Shown piece by piece: positions 24,510 to 32,249 of a DNA stretch of 64,000 bases. The notes below the pieces were generated by a model. It worked only from the letters and a program-made list of their open reading frames with translations, made no database searches and was not told the origin of the DNA. The DNA lies in NCBI RefSeq assembly GCF_007176755.1, contig NZ_BJTV01000002.1:434655-498654 (forward strand). The letters run 5' to 3'. Numbering within the stretch: position 1 is the first letter of the stretch; each line of letters begins with the position of its first letter. The translations under genes and the position numbers were made by a program. This DNA comes from Streptomyces sp. 1-11. GTDB lineage: Bacteria; Actinomycetota; Actinomycetes; Streptomycetales; Streptomycetaceae.

Positions 24510-25853
24510 ATGACCGAAGTGCTCCTCCTCCTGCTGGCGATCCTCCTCGCCCTGGCCTGCGGCGCCTTCGTGGCGGCCGAGTTCTCGCTGACCACGGTCG
24601 AGCGCGGAGAACTCGAGCGCGCCGCCGCCCGCGGCGAGCGGGGCGCCGCGGGCGCCCTGAAGGCCGTACGGAACCTGACCTTCCAGCTCTCCGGCGCCCA
24701 GCTCGGCATCACCGTCACCAACCTGGTGGTCGGCATGCTCGCCGAGCCCTCCGTCGCCAAACTCCTCGCCGGTCCCTTCGAGGCGCTGGGCCTGTCGGCC
24801 GGCACGGCGAGCACCGTCGCGCTGGTGCTGGGCACCGCCCTGTCCACGGTGTTCCTGATGGTGGTCGGCGAACTGGTGCCGAAGAACTGGGCGATCTCCT
24901 CGCCGCTGGCCGTGGCCAAACGGGTGGGCAACCCGCAGCGCTGGTTCAGCGCCGCCTTCCGCCCGTTCATCACGCACCTGAACAACATGGCCAACCGGGT
25001 GGTGCGCCGGATCGGCGTCGAACCCGCCGAGGAGCTGGCCTCCGCGCGCGGGCCGCAGGAGCTGGCGGCCCTCGCCCGGCACTCCGCCAAGGCGGGCGCG
25101 CTCGAGGCGGACACCGCCGAGCTGTTCGTCCGGACCCTGAACCTCGCCGACCTGACCGCGGAGAACGTGATGACCCCGCGCGTCCAGGTCGTCGCCCTGG
25201 ACGCCCAGGCGACCTGCGAGGACGTCGCGAACGCCACCCGGGCGACGGGCCTGTCCCGGTTCCCGGTCTACCGGGGCAGCCTCGACTCCGTGGTCGGCAT
25301 CGCCCACGTCAAGGACGTCCTGGCCATGCCCGCCGACCAGCGCACCCGCCGTTCCGTCGGCCAGGTGATGCGCGAGCCCCTGATGGTGCCCGAGTCGCTC
25401 ACCGTCGACCGGCTGCTGGACCGGCTGTCCGGCCGGCGCACGATGGCCGTCGTCATCGACGAGTACGGCGGCACGGCGGGCGTGGCCACGCTGGAGGACA
25501 TCGTCGAGGAGGTCGTCGGCGAGGTGCGCGACGAGCACGACCCGCACGAGACGCCCGACCTCGCGCCCGCCGGCGCGGACACCGAGGGCCGGGCCCTGTA
25601 CTCGGCGGACGGCGCAGCCCGCACCGACCAGCTCGCGCGGGTGGGCCTGCGGGCGCCCGACGGGCCGTACGAGACGCTGGCCGGTCTCGTCGCCGCCGAG
25701 CTGGGCCGCATACCCAGCGTCGGGGACACCGTCGAGGTGGCCGGCTGGCGGCTGGACGTGGTGGACGCCTCGGGGCGCCGCGCCGCCCGGGTGCTGCTGC
25801 ACGCGCCACTGGACGACGAGGAGCGCGACCGCCGCGCGGAGGGGGCCCGATGA
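24510..25853 (+). CDS. CNNM/CorC-type membrane protein with CBS pair (hemolysin-like family)
   Basis: A 447-aa protein. Residues about 1-190 are the CNNM (DUF21) membrane domain with four hydrophobic segments, including LLLLLAILLALACGAFVAAE and VFLMVVGELVPKNWAIS (the conserved GELxPK). Then come a CBS pair (about 205-330, with VMTPRVQVVALDA, SRFPVYRG and AVVIDEYGGTAGVATLEDIV) and a C-terminal CorC_HlyC domain. The family is linked to Mg/Co efflux and membrane ion homeostasis; direct cytolytic activity is not established. A 5' leader of about 115 nt precedes the ATG, with a -10-like TACCAT near 24387. It overlaps the next gene by 4 bp. Confidence 0.92.
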   Translation: MTEVLLLLLAILLALACGAFVAAEFSLTTVERGELERAAARGERGAAGALKAVRNLTFQLSGAQLGITVTNLVVGMLAEPSVAKLLAGPFEALGLSAGTASTVALVLGTALSTVFLMVVGELVPKNWAISSPLAVAKRVGNPQRWFSAAFRPFITHLNNMANRVVRRIGVEPAEELASARGPQELAALARHSAKAGALEADTAELFVRTLNLADLTAENVMTPRVQVVALDAQATCEDVANATRATGLSRFPVYRGSLDSVVGIAHVKDVLAMPADQRTRRSVGQVMREPLMVPESLTVDRLLDRLSGRRTMAVVIDEYGGTAGVATLEDIVEEVVGEVRDEHDPHETPDLAPAGADTEGRALYSADGAARTDQLARVGLRAPDGPYETLAGLVAAELGRIPSVGDTVEVAGWRLDVVDASGRRAARVLLHAPLDDEERDRRAEGAR

Positions 25854-26863
25854 CCGCCGTACAGCTGCTGATCGGTCTGGCGACGCTGGTCGTCAACGCG
25901 TTCTTCGTGGGCGCCGAGTTCGCGTTGATCTCGGTGCGCCGCTCGCAGATCGAGCCGCTCGCGCAGGAGGGCGACCGGCGTGCGAAGAGCGTGCTGTGGG
26001 GCCTGGAGCACGTGTCCGCGCTGCTGGCCGCCGCCCAGCTCGGCATCACGCTGTGCACGCTGGTGCTCGGTGTGGTCGCCGAGCCGGCGATCGCGCATCT
26101 GCTGGAGCCGGTGTTCCACGCGGCCGGAGTGTCCGCGGGCGTGGGCCACGCGGTGTCCTTCGTGATCGCGCTGGCCCTGGCCACCTATCTGCACATGCTG
26201 CTCGGCGAGATGGTGCCGAAGAACATCTCGCTCGCCGAGCCCGTGCGCAGCGCGCTGCTGCTCGGCCCGCCGCTGGTCGCGCTCTCCCGGGCGCTGCGTC
26301 CGGTGATCTTCGCGATCAACGCCTTCGCGAACGGGCTGCTGAAGCTGCTCAGGGTGGAGGCCAAGAACGAGATCTCGGCGACCTTCACGGACACCGAACT
26401 CGCCGAGATCGTCAAGGACGCCAGCGAGGCCGGGCTCATCGACGGCCGGGCGCAGGAGCGCCTGCACGACGCCCTGGAGCTGGGCCGCCGCCCGGTGCGG
26501 GACGTCGTCGTCCCGCTCCAACGCGTGGTCTACGCGCGCGTGGGCGTCACCGCCGAGCAGTTGGAGCGGCTGTCGGCCGAGTCCGGCTTCTCCCGGTTCC
26601 CCGTGGTCGACGAGGGCCGCCGGATCGTCGGCTACCTGCACGTCAAGGACGCGCTGGACGCCCTGCCCCGGGACCTGCCGTTCCGGCTGCGGGACATGCG
26701 GCCCATCGCGCGCGTCCGGGAGGGCACCCCGCTGGACGACGTGCTCACCGCGATGCGCGGCAGCCGCACGCACCTGGCGGCCGTGCTCGGCGAGGACGGC
26801 CGGCTGGCGGGTCTGGTGACCATGGAGGACGTCCTGCGGGAGCTGTTCGGACAGCCCGCCTGA
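25850..26863 (+). CDS. Second CNNM membrane protein with CBS pair, lacking the CorC domain
   Basis: A 337-aa paralogue of the preceding gene, starting within its stop (ATGA). The CNNM domain shows FFVGAEFALISVRRSQIE, AAQLGITLCTLVLGVVAEPA and MLLGEMVPKNISLAE. The CBS pair includes SRFPVVDEGRRIVGYLHVKD and LVTMEDVLRELFG. It stops soon after the second CBS motif and lacks the CorC_HlyC domain present in its neighbour. The two are probably made together and may form a heteromeric complex. A strong hairpin 44 bp downstream ends the operon. Confidence 0.92.
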   Translation: MTAVQLLIGLATLVVNAFFVGAEFALISVRRSQIEPLAQEGDRRAKSVLWGLEHVSALLAAAQLGITLCTLVLGVVAEPAIAHLLEPVFHAAGVSAGVGHAVSFVIALALATYLHMLLGEMVPKNISLAEPVRSALLLGPPLVALSRALRPVIFAINAFANGLLKLLRVEAKNEISATFTDTELAEIVKDASEAGLIDGRAQERLHDALELGRRPVRDVVVPLQRVVYARVGVTAEQLERLSAESGFSRFPVVDEGRRIVGYLHVKDALDALPRDLPFRLRDMRPIARVREGTPLDDVLTAMRGSRTHLAAVLGEDGRLAGLVTMEDVLRELFGQPA

Positions 26864-26907
26864 GCCCGCGGCGTCCCTGCCCGGGCCGGCCCCGTCCTGT
26901 CCCGTCA

Positions 26908-26934
26908 GGCCGCCCCGGCCACACCGGGGCGGCC
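26908..26934 (+). terminator. Hairpin after the CNNM pair
   Basis: GGCCGCCCCGG (26908-26918) and CCGGGGCGGCC (26924-26934), an 11-bp perfect stem with a 5-nt loop. A second, weaker dyad, CGGCCCCGG (26988-26996) and CCGGGGCCG (27012-27020), follows. Confidence 0.85.
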
Positions 26935-27076
26935 CAGGCGCGTCGGTCGCACCGGCCGCCCCGCCACTCCCCCAGTCCGCACCGCCCCGGCCCCGGTCCG
27001 CCCCGAGCGGGCCGGGGCCGTGCCGTGGCGGTCGACCGACCGACGGGTATGGAGCCGGGATACCATCTCTGACGCC

Positions 27077-27865
27077 ATGCAGACAGATTCCATACCTCCC
27101 GCACACACCAGCCTGGTCGCCCTCGGCGACTCCTTCACCGAGGGCATGTCGGACCTGCTGCCCGACGGCTCCTACCGCGGCTGGGCCGATCTGCTCGCCA
27201 CGCGGATGGCCGCCCGCACCCCCGGTTTCCGGTACGCCAACCTCGCCGTGCGCGGAAAGCTGATCGGGCAGATCGTCGACGAACAGGTGGACGTGGCCGC
27301 CGCGATGGGCGCCGATGTGATCACGCTCGTCGGCGGGCTCAACGACACCCTGCGGCCCAAGTGCGACATGGGCCGGGTGCGGGGCCTGCTGACCGAGGCG
27401 GTGGAGCGGCTGGCGCCGAGCTGCGAGCAGCTCGTGCTGATGCGCAGCCCCGGTCGGCAGGGGCCGGTGCTGGAGCGCTTCCGGCCGCGCATGGAGGAGC
27501 TGTTCACCTGCATCGACGAGCTGGCCGCGAAACACGGCGCCCTGGTGGTCGACCTGTACGGGGCGCCGTCGCTGGCGGACCCGCGGCTGTGGGACGTGGA
27601 CCGGCTGCACCTGACGGCCGAGGGGCACCGCCGGGTCGCGGAGGCGGTGTGGCAGGCCCTCGGCTACCAGGCCGAGGACGCCGAGTGGCACGTGCCGATG
27701 CCGGCCACGCTGCCGCCAGGCTGGGCGCGCCGGCGGATCGCGGACGCGCGCTTCGCCCGGCAGCACCTGCTGCCCTGGATAGGCCGCCGGCTGACCGGCC
27801 GCTCCTCCGGCGACGGCCGCCCGGCGAAGCGCCCGGACCTGCTGCCGTACGAGGGGCGGGCCTAG
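27077..27865 (+). CDS. SGNH/GDSL hydrolase
   Basis: A 262-aa esterase-like SGNH hydrolase. Block I has the nucleophile Ser in VALGDSFTEGMSDLLP, block II Gly in NLAVRGKLIG, block III Asn in LVGGLNDTLRPK, and block V the Asp-x-x-His in DRLHLTAEGH, so the catalytic set is complete. It lacks a signal peptide and is probably cytoplasmic. The ATG at 27077 is preceded ten bases upstream by TACCAT (27061-27066) and by no Shine-Dalgarno, suggesting a nearly leaderless mRNA. The substrate is unknown; this group in Streptomyces is conserved next to purB. Confidence 0.9.
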   Translation: MQTDSIPPAHTSLVALGDSFTEGMSDLLPDGSYRGWADLLATRMAARTPGFRYANLAVRGKLIGQIVDEQVDVAAAMGADVITLVGGLNDTLRPKCDMGRVRGLLTEAVERLAPSCEQLVLMRSPGRQGPVLERFRPRMEELFTCIDELAAKHGALVVDLYGAPSLADPRLWDVDRLHLTAEGHRRVAEAVWQALGYQAEDAEWHVPMPATLPPGWARRRIADARFARQHLLPWIGRRLTGRSSGDGRPAKRPDLLPYEGRA

Positions 27866-28000
27866 GGCCTGTCTGACGATTCCCGCCGGGCCCGGGATCC
27901 GGGCAGCGCCCGCCCCGGTCGGCGTGACGTGGCTCTCGTAGCTTCCGCCGAAGGACTCCGTGGCGCTGGCCTGCACGAACCGCCAGTAGAATCTGGACAC

Positions 28001-29443
28001 GTGACTTCTGCGCCCGCCAAGCCCCGCATCCCCAACGTCCTCGCCGGACGCTACGCCTCCGCCGAGCTCGCCACGCTCTGGTCCCCCGAGCAGAAGGTGA
28101 GGCTGGAGCGCCGGCTCTGGCTCGCCGTGCTGCGGGCCCAGAAGGACCTCGGCATCGAGGTGCCGGACGAGGCGATCGCCGACTACGAGCGCGTCCTCGA
28201 CACCGTCGACCTCGCCTCGATCGCCGAGCGCGAGAAGGTCACCCGGCACGACGTGAAGGCGCGGATCGAGGAGTTCAACGACCTCGCCGGGCACGAGCAC
28301 GTGCACAAGGGCATGACCTCCCGCGACCTCACCGAGAACGTCGAACAGCTCCAGATCCGGCTCTCCCTCGAGCTGATGCGCGACCGCACCGTGGCCGTCC
28401 TGGCCCGGCTCGGCAAGCTGGCCGGCGAGTACGCGGAGCTGGTCATGGCCGGCCGCTCGCACAACGTGGCCGCCCAGGCCACCACCCTCGGCAAGCGGTT
28501 CGCGACCGCCGCCGACGAGCTGCTGGTCGCCCACGGCCGTGTCGAGGAGCTGCTGGGCCGCTATCCGCTGCGCGGCATCAAGGGCCCGGTCGGCACCGCC
28601 CAGGACATGCTGGACCTGCTCGGCGGCGACGCGGCCAAGCTCGCGGAGCTGGAGGACCGCATCGCGCGGCACCTGGGCTTCTCGCAGGCGTTCACCTCGG
28701 TCGGCCAGGTGTACCCGCGCTCGCTGGACTACGAGGTCGTCACCGCGCTGGTGCAGCTCGCCGCGGCGCCCTCCTCGCTGGCGAAGACGATCCGGCTGAT
28801 GGCCGGGCACGAGCTGGTCACCGAGGGCTTCAAGCCGGGCCAGGTGGGCTCCTCGGCGATGCCGCACAAGATGAACACCCGCTCCTGCGAGCGCGTCAAC
28901 GGCCTGATGGTGATCCTGCGCGGCTACGCCTCGATGACCGGCGAGCTGGCGGGCGACCAGTGGAACGAGGGCGACGTCTCCTGCTCGGTGGTGCGCCGGG
29001 TGGCCCTCCCGGACGCCTTCTTCGCCCTGGACGGCCTGCTGGAGACCTTCCTGACCGTGCTCGACGAGTTCGGCGCCTTCCCGGCCGTCGTCGCCCGCGA
29101 GCTGGACCGGTACCTGCCGTTCCTCGCCACCACCAAGGTGCTCATGGGCGCCGTGCGGGCGGGCGTGGGCCGCGAGGTCGGGCACGAGGCCATCAAGGAG
29201 AACGCCGTCGCCACCGCGCTCGCGATGCGCGAGCAGGGCGCCGAGCGCAACGACCTGCTCGACAAGCTCGCCGCCGACGAGCGGCTGCCGCTCGACCGCG
29301 AGCAGCTCGCCGCGCTGATGGCCGACAAGCTGTCCTTCACGGGCGCTGCCGCCGCCCAGGTCGGTGTGGTCGTCGGCCGCATCGAGGAGATCGTCAAGCA
29401 GCACCCCGAGGCCGCCGGTTACACCCCGGGGGCGATCCTCTGA
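28001..29443 (+). CDS. purB: Adenylosuccinate lyase
   Basis: A 480-aa fumarase/aspartase-superfamily lyase acting twice in purine synthesis: SAICAR to AICAR and adenylosuccinate to AMP. Signature loop: VGSSAMPHKMNTRSCERV. Substrate contacts are in HKGMTSRDLTENVEQ, AGRSHNVAAQATTLGKRFA and KGPVGTAQDMLDLL. GTG start at 28001 with TAGAAT at 27987-27992, 8 nt upstream, and no Shine-Dalgarno, so the transcript is probably leaderless. The stop is shared with the start region of mug. Length is usual for actinobacterial PurB. Confidence 0.97.
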   Translation: MTSAPAKPRIPNVLAGRYASAELATLWSPEQKVRLERRLWLAVLRAQKDLGIEVPDEAIADYERVLDTVDLASIAEREKVTRHDVKARIEEFNDLAGHEHVHKGMTSRDLTENVEQLQIRLSLELMRDRTVAVLARLGKLAGEYAELVMAGRSHNVAAQATTLGKRFATAADELLVAHGRVEELLGRYPLRGIKGPVGTAQDMLDLLGGDAAKLAELEDRIARHLGFSQAFTSVGQVYPRSLDYEVVTALVQLAAAPSSLAKTIRLMAGHELVTEGFKPGQVGSSAMPHKMNTRSCERVNGLMVILRGYASMTGELAGDQWNEGDVSCSVVRRVALPDAFFALDGLLETFLTVLDEFGAFPAVVARELDRYLPFLATTKVLMGAVRAGVGREVGHEAIKENAVATALAMREQGAERNDLLDKLAADERLPLDREQLAALMADKLSFTGAAAAQVGVVVGRIEEIVKQHPEAAGYTPGAIL

Positions 29444-29985
29444 CCCGCCTCACCCCCGCGGACCTGGAGGCCGCCCGCGACCGTCTCGTCCCGGACGTGG
29501 TCGCGGACGGCCTGCGGGTGCTGTTCTGCGGCATCAACCCCGGCCTGATGACCGCGGCGACGGGCCATCACTTCGCCCGTCCCGGCAACCGGTTCTGGCC
29601 GGTGCTGCACCTGTCCGGCTTCACGCCGCGGCTGCTGGCGCCCGCCGAGCAGGCCGAGCTGCTGACCTACGGGCTCGGCATCACGAACATGGTGGCACGG
29701 GCGACCGCGCGGGCCGACGAACTGACGGCCGAGGAGTACGCCGAGGGCGGCCGGCTGCTGACGGCCAAGGTGGCGCGGCTGAGGCCCAGGTGGCTGGCCG
29801 TGGTCGGGGTGACCGCCTACCGGGCGGCCTTCCAGGACCGCGGGGCGCGGGTGGGCCCGCAGGAGGGTGCCGTCGGCGGCTCCCGGGTGTGGGTCCTGCC
29901 CAACCCCAGCGGGCTGAACGCGCACTGGACGGCGGCGACGATGGCGGAGGAGTTCGCGCGGCTGCGGGAGGCGGCGGAGGCCTGA
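29440..29985 (+). CDS. mug: G/U mismatch-specific uracil-DNA glycosylase (Mug), possible CTG start
   Basis: A 181-aa family-2 uracil-DNA glycosylase that excises U or T opposite G. Motif 1 is FCGINPGLMTAATGHHFARP (the GINPG water-activating loop), and motif 2 is VLPNPSGLNAH. GNRFWPVLH is conserved between them. No ATG/GTG/TTG is in frame at the expected N-terminus; a CTG at 29440 would give the usual start sequence LTRLTPADLEAARDRL and overlap the purB stop as CTGA. The first ordinary start is GTG at 29497, which would remove a conserved N-terminal helix. I therefore prefer CTG, with moderate confidence in the start but high confidence in the gene. Confidence 0.9.
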   Translation: MTRLTPADLEAARDRLVPDVVADGLRVLFCGINPGLMTAATGHHFARPGNRFWPVLHLSGFTPRLLAPAEQAELLTYGLGITNMVARATARADELTAEEYAEGGRLLTAKVARLRPRWLAVVGVTAYRAAFQDRGARVGPQEGAVGGSRVWVLPNPSGLNAHWTAATMAEEFARLREAAEA

Positions 29986-30027
29986 CGGATCCGGCGGCCG
30001 GAGCGGACAAGGACAGGTACGGGCGGG

Positions 30028-30468
30028 TCAGGGCGGGTCCGTCTCGGTGACCACCGCCAGGAGCTGGAACGGCGGTTCGCCGTCCCACCGGGACACCCCG
30101 AGGGCGACCCACCGGCCCGACTCCTCCCGCCACAGGTGCAGGTCCGGCACGTGCGCGGCCAGTGCGCCCCATGGCTGCGCCGCGTCCTCCCCTTCCGCGC
30201 TCCGCACGAGCACGCTGAACAGACTGAACACGTCCGCCGGCCCCCACCGCTCGGCGAGCCGCTCACTCAGCGCGTCCCGGTCGGCCTCGTACTGCGCCCG
30301 CGCCGTCTCCCGGTCGGCGCCGTCGTCCTCATGGCGGTCGCCGCCGGCCGCCAACGCGGCTATGAGGTAACCGGGCCCGCCCGTGCCCACGTCCGTCCGG
30401 CCGTGCTCCGCCGGAAACTCCCGTACGCACAGCCGCTCGATCAGGGCAAGACAGTTCGCGATGTCCAT
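30028..30468 (-). CDS. Protein of unknown function
   Basis: A 146-aa soluble protein that I do not recognise. It starts MDIANCLALIERLCVREFP and has mixed alpha/beta character, with an acidic central part GGDRHEDDGADRE and a Trp-rich second half (PWGALAAHVPDLHLW then WVALGVSRWDGEPPFQLL). No signal or membrane segment. It lies 41 bp downstream of the ABC permease on the same strand, so it might be the third gene of that operon. The layout resembles small proteins called immunity- or SMI1-like in other genomes, but I see no motif that proves this. Confidence 0.75.
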   Translation of the reverse strand: MDIANCLALIERLCVREFPAEHGRTDVGTGGPGYLIAALAAGGDRHEDDGADRETARAQYEADRDALSERLAERWGPADVFSLFSVLVRSAEGEDAAQPWGALAAHVPDLHLWREESGRWVALGVSRWDGEPPFQLLAVVTETDPP

Positions 30469-30509
30469 GTGACCCAGTAAAACGGCCCCCACTGACAATT
30501 GGCGTGCCG

Positions 30510-31220
30510 TCAGGCGTCCCGGCGCCGCACGCTCCACGCCCCCGCGCACAGGGCCGCCGCCGCCCACAGCGCGGCCACGGCGAGGCCGGTCCACGGGCCG
30601 ACGGAACCGTAGGGGCCGCTGTGCAGGGCGACTTGACCGGCCCGGTCGGGCAGCAGGTCGGCCACGCCCGAGGACATGTCGCCGACGACGAAGGACACGA
30701 TCAGCAGGAACGGGATCAGCACGGAGAGCGTCGCGACGCCGCTGCGCAGGACGGCGGTGAGCCCGGCGGCGAGCAGCGCCATCAGCGTGAGGTGCAGACC
30801 GCAGCCGACGGCGCCGCGCAGCCCCTCGGTCCAGGACGGCCCGTCGGCGCCGAGGACGGCCTTGCCCGCCAGCAGGGTCACGAGGCCGGTGAGCAGCCCC
30901 GTCGCCAGGACCGGCAGCGCGATGGCGGTCACCTTCGCGGCGAACCACCGCCGCCGGTCGGGTACGGCCGCCAGCGTCAGCCGCAGCGCGCCGCCCCGGA
31001 ACTCGGAGGAGACGGCCGTCGTACCGAAGGCCACGGCGGCGATCTGCCCCAAGCTGACACCGAAGAACACCGAGAACAGCGGGTCCGTGCCGTCGGCGTC
31101 GGCGGCGGCGAGCACGGAGAACGCGACGGTGGCCACGAGGACCGCGGCCAGGCCGCCGACGAGCGAGCGCAGAGAGCGGATCTTGATCCACTCGGCGTGC
31201 AGAACGGGGACGAACGGCAT
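30510..31220 (-). CDS. ABC-2 type transporter permease
   Basis: A 236-aa membrane subunit with six hydrophobic segments, among them LVGGLAAVLVATVAFSVLAA, a GLLTGLVTLLAGKAVLG helix, VLIPFLLIVSFVVGDMS and GLAVAALWAAAALCAGAW. It begins with the usual amphipathic entry MPFVPVLHAEWIKIRSLRS, and VSSEFRGGALRLTLAAVPDR between the second and third helices is the conserved cytoplasmic motif of these exporters. GGAGG precedes the ATG, which lies just 2 bp after the ATPase stop. It is the partner of the ATPase upstream. Substrate unknown; lantibiotic or multidrug export is common. Confidence 0.93.
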   Translation of the reverse strand: MPFVPVLHAEWIKIRSLRSLVGGLAAVLVATVAFSVLAAADADGTDPLFSVFFGVSLGQIAAVAFGTTAVSSEFRGGALRLTLAAVPDRRRWFAAKVTAIALPVLATGLLTGLVTLLAGKAVLGADGPSWTEGLRGAVGCGLHLTLMALLAAGLTAVLRSGVATLSVLIPFLLIVSFVVGDMSSGVADLLPDRAGQVALHSGPYGSVGPWTGLAVAALWAAAALCAGAWSVRRRDA

Positions 31221-31222
31221 GG

Positions 31223-32143
31223 TCAGACCTCCTGGGGCTGGGCGGTGAACTCGGCCTCGGCGGCCGTCAGATCGAGGTAGGCCTCTTCCAGCGTGGCCTC
31301 CTGCGCGGTCAGTTCGAGCACGGGCACGCCCGCCTGCGCCATGAGGCGGCCGAGGTCGTCCACGCGCGCGTGCCGCACGGTCCAGGCGCCGTCCTCGCCC
31401 CGGGAGGCGTCGTGGCCGTGCCGGGCGAGCAGCCCGCCGAGCGCCGTGTCGTCGGCGGTGCGGATCCTGACCCGGGGCCGCACGCGCGCGTGGATGAACT
31501 CCTGGACCGGCGTGTCGGCGAGGAGCCGGCCCCGGCCGAGGATCAGCAGGTGGTCGGCGAAGGCGGCGGTCTCGTTCATCAGATGGCTGGAGACGAGGAC
31601 CGTACGGCCCTCCGCGGCGAGGGCGCGCAGCAGGGTGCGGATCCAGATGATGCCCTCCGGGTCGAGGCCGTTGGCGGGCTCGTCCAGCAGGATTACCTCC
31701 GGGTCGCCGAGGAGGGCGGCGGCGATGCCGAGCCGCTGGCGCATGCCCAGGGAGTACGTCCGCACCCGGCGCCGGGCGACCGCGTCCAGCCCGGTGCGCT
31801 CCAGGACGGTGTCCACCCGGTGGGCCGGGATGCGGTTGCTCACCGCCAGGGCCAGCAGGTGGTCGCGCGCGGTGCGGGAGCCGTGCGCGGCCCCGGCGTC
31901 CAGCAGGGCGCCCACCCGGCGCAGGGGGTCGGTGATTTCGGCGTAGGCGCGGCCGCCGATGGTGGCGGTCCCGGAGGACGGCCGGTCCAGGCCGAGGACG
32001 AGCCGCATGGTGGTGGACTTGCCGGCGCCGTTGGGGCCGAGGAACCCGGTGACGCGTCCGGGCCGGACGCTGAAGGTGAGCCGGTCCACGGCGCGCCGGC
32101 CGCCGTACTCCTTGGTGAGGTCCCGTACGTCGATGCTGGTCAT
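31223..32143 (-). CDS. ABC-2 transporter ATPase (drug/lantibiotic exporter type)
   Basis: A 306-aa ATPase: Walker A GFLGPNGAGKSTTMRLVLGL, Q-loop residues near VGALLDAGAAHG, signature TYSLGMRQRLGIAAALLG, Walker B VILLDEPANGLDPEG, H-loop VLVSSHLMNETAAFA. The YSLGMRQRLGIA signature and the roughly 80-residue C-terminal extension (about 225-306) are typical of ABC-2 exporters such as DrrA or BcrA relatives. Its promoter must be in the 106-bp gap to the divergent sensor kinase, which holds two palindromes, so the two-component system probably controls it. Confidence 0.94.
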   Translation of the reverse strand: MTSIDVRDLTKEYGGRRAVDRLTFSVRPGRVTGFLGPNGAGKSTTMRLVLGLDRPSSGTATIGGRAYAEITDPLRRVGALLDAGAAHGSRTARDHLLALAVSNRIPAHRVDTVLERTGLDAVARRRVRTYSLGMRQRLGIAAALLGDPEVILLDEPANGLDPEGIIWIRTLLRALAAEGRTVLVSSHLMNETAAFADHLLILGRGRLLADTPVQEFIHARVRPRVRIRTADDTALGGLLARHGHDASRGEDGAWTVRHARVDDLGRLMAQAGVPVLELTAQEATLEEAYLDLTAAEAEFTAQPQEV

Positions 32144-32180
32144 GGCGACAGCCTCGCGGGAGGCGGCCGCTGAGTCCTCC

Positions 32181-32216
32181 CCCACCGGTGGGCGCTGTCT
32201 CCCCCGCGCGGGGGAG
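32181..32216. promoter_or_regulatory. Paired palindromes, probable operator of the divergent exporter and two-component genes
   Basis: CCCACCGGTGGG (32181-32192) and CTCCCCCGCGCGGGGGAG (32199-32216) are both perfect palindromes. Their centres are 21 bp apart, two helical turns, so two dimers would bind on one DNA face. They sit between the exporter ATPase start (32143) and the kinase start (32250), and both are preceded by a run of CTCC. The likely binder is the NarL-type regulator at 33419-34072. Confidence 0.6.
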
Positions 32217-32249
32217 GTCCGTCGCCGGGGGCGCTGCGAGGATGTGCGG

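Noticed and set aside
25268..29404. A 1,378-codon open frame on the minus strand
   Set aside because: It runs antisense through the CNNM genes, the SGNH hydrolase and purB, all of which have clear motifs. It has low-complexity Arg/Gly/His-rich sequence with no family motif. GC-rich third positions keep the antisense frame open.
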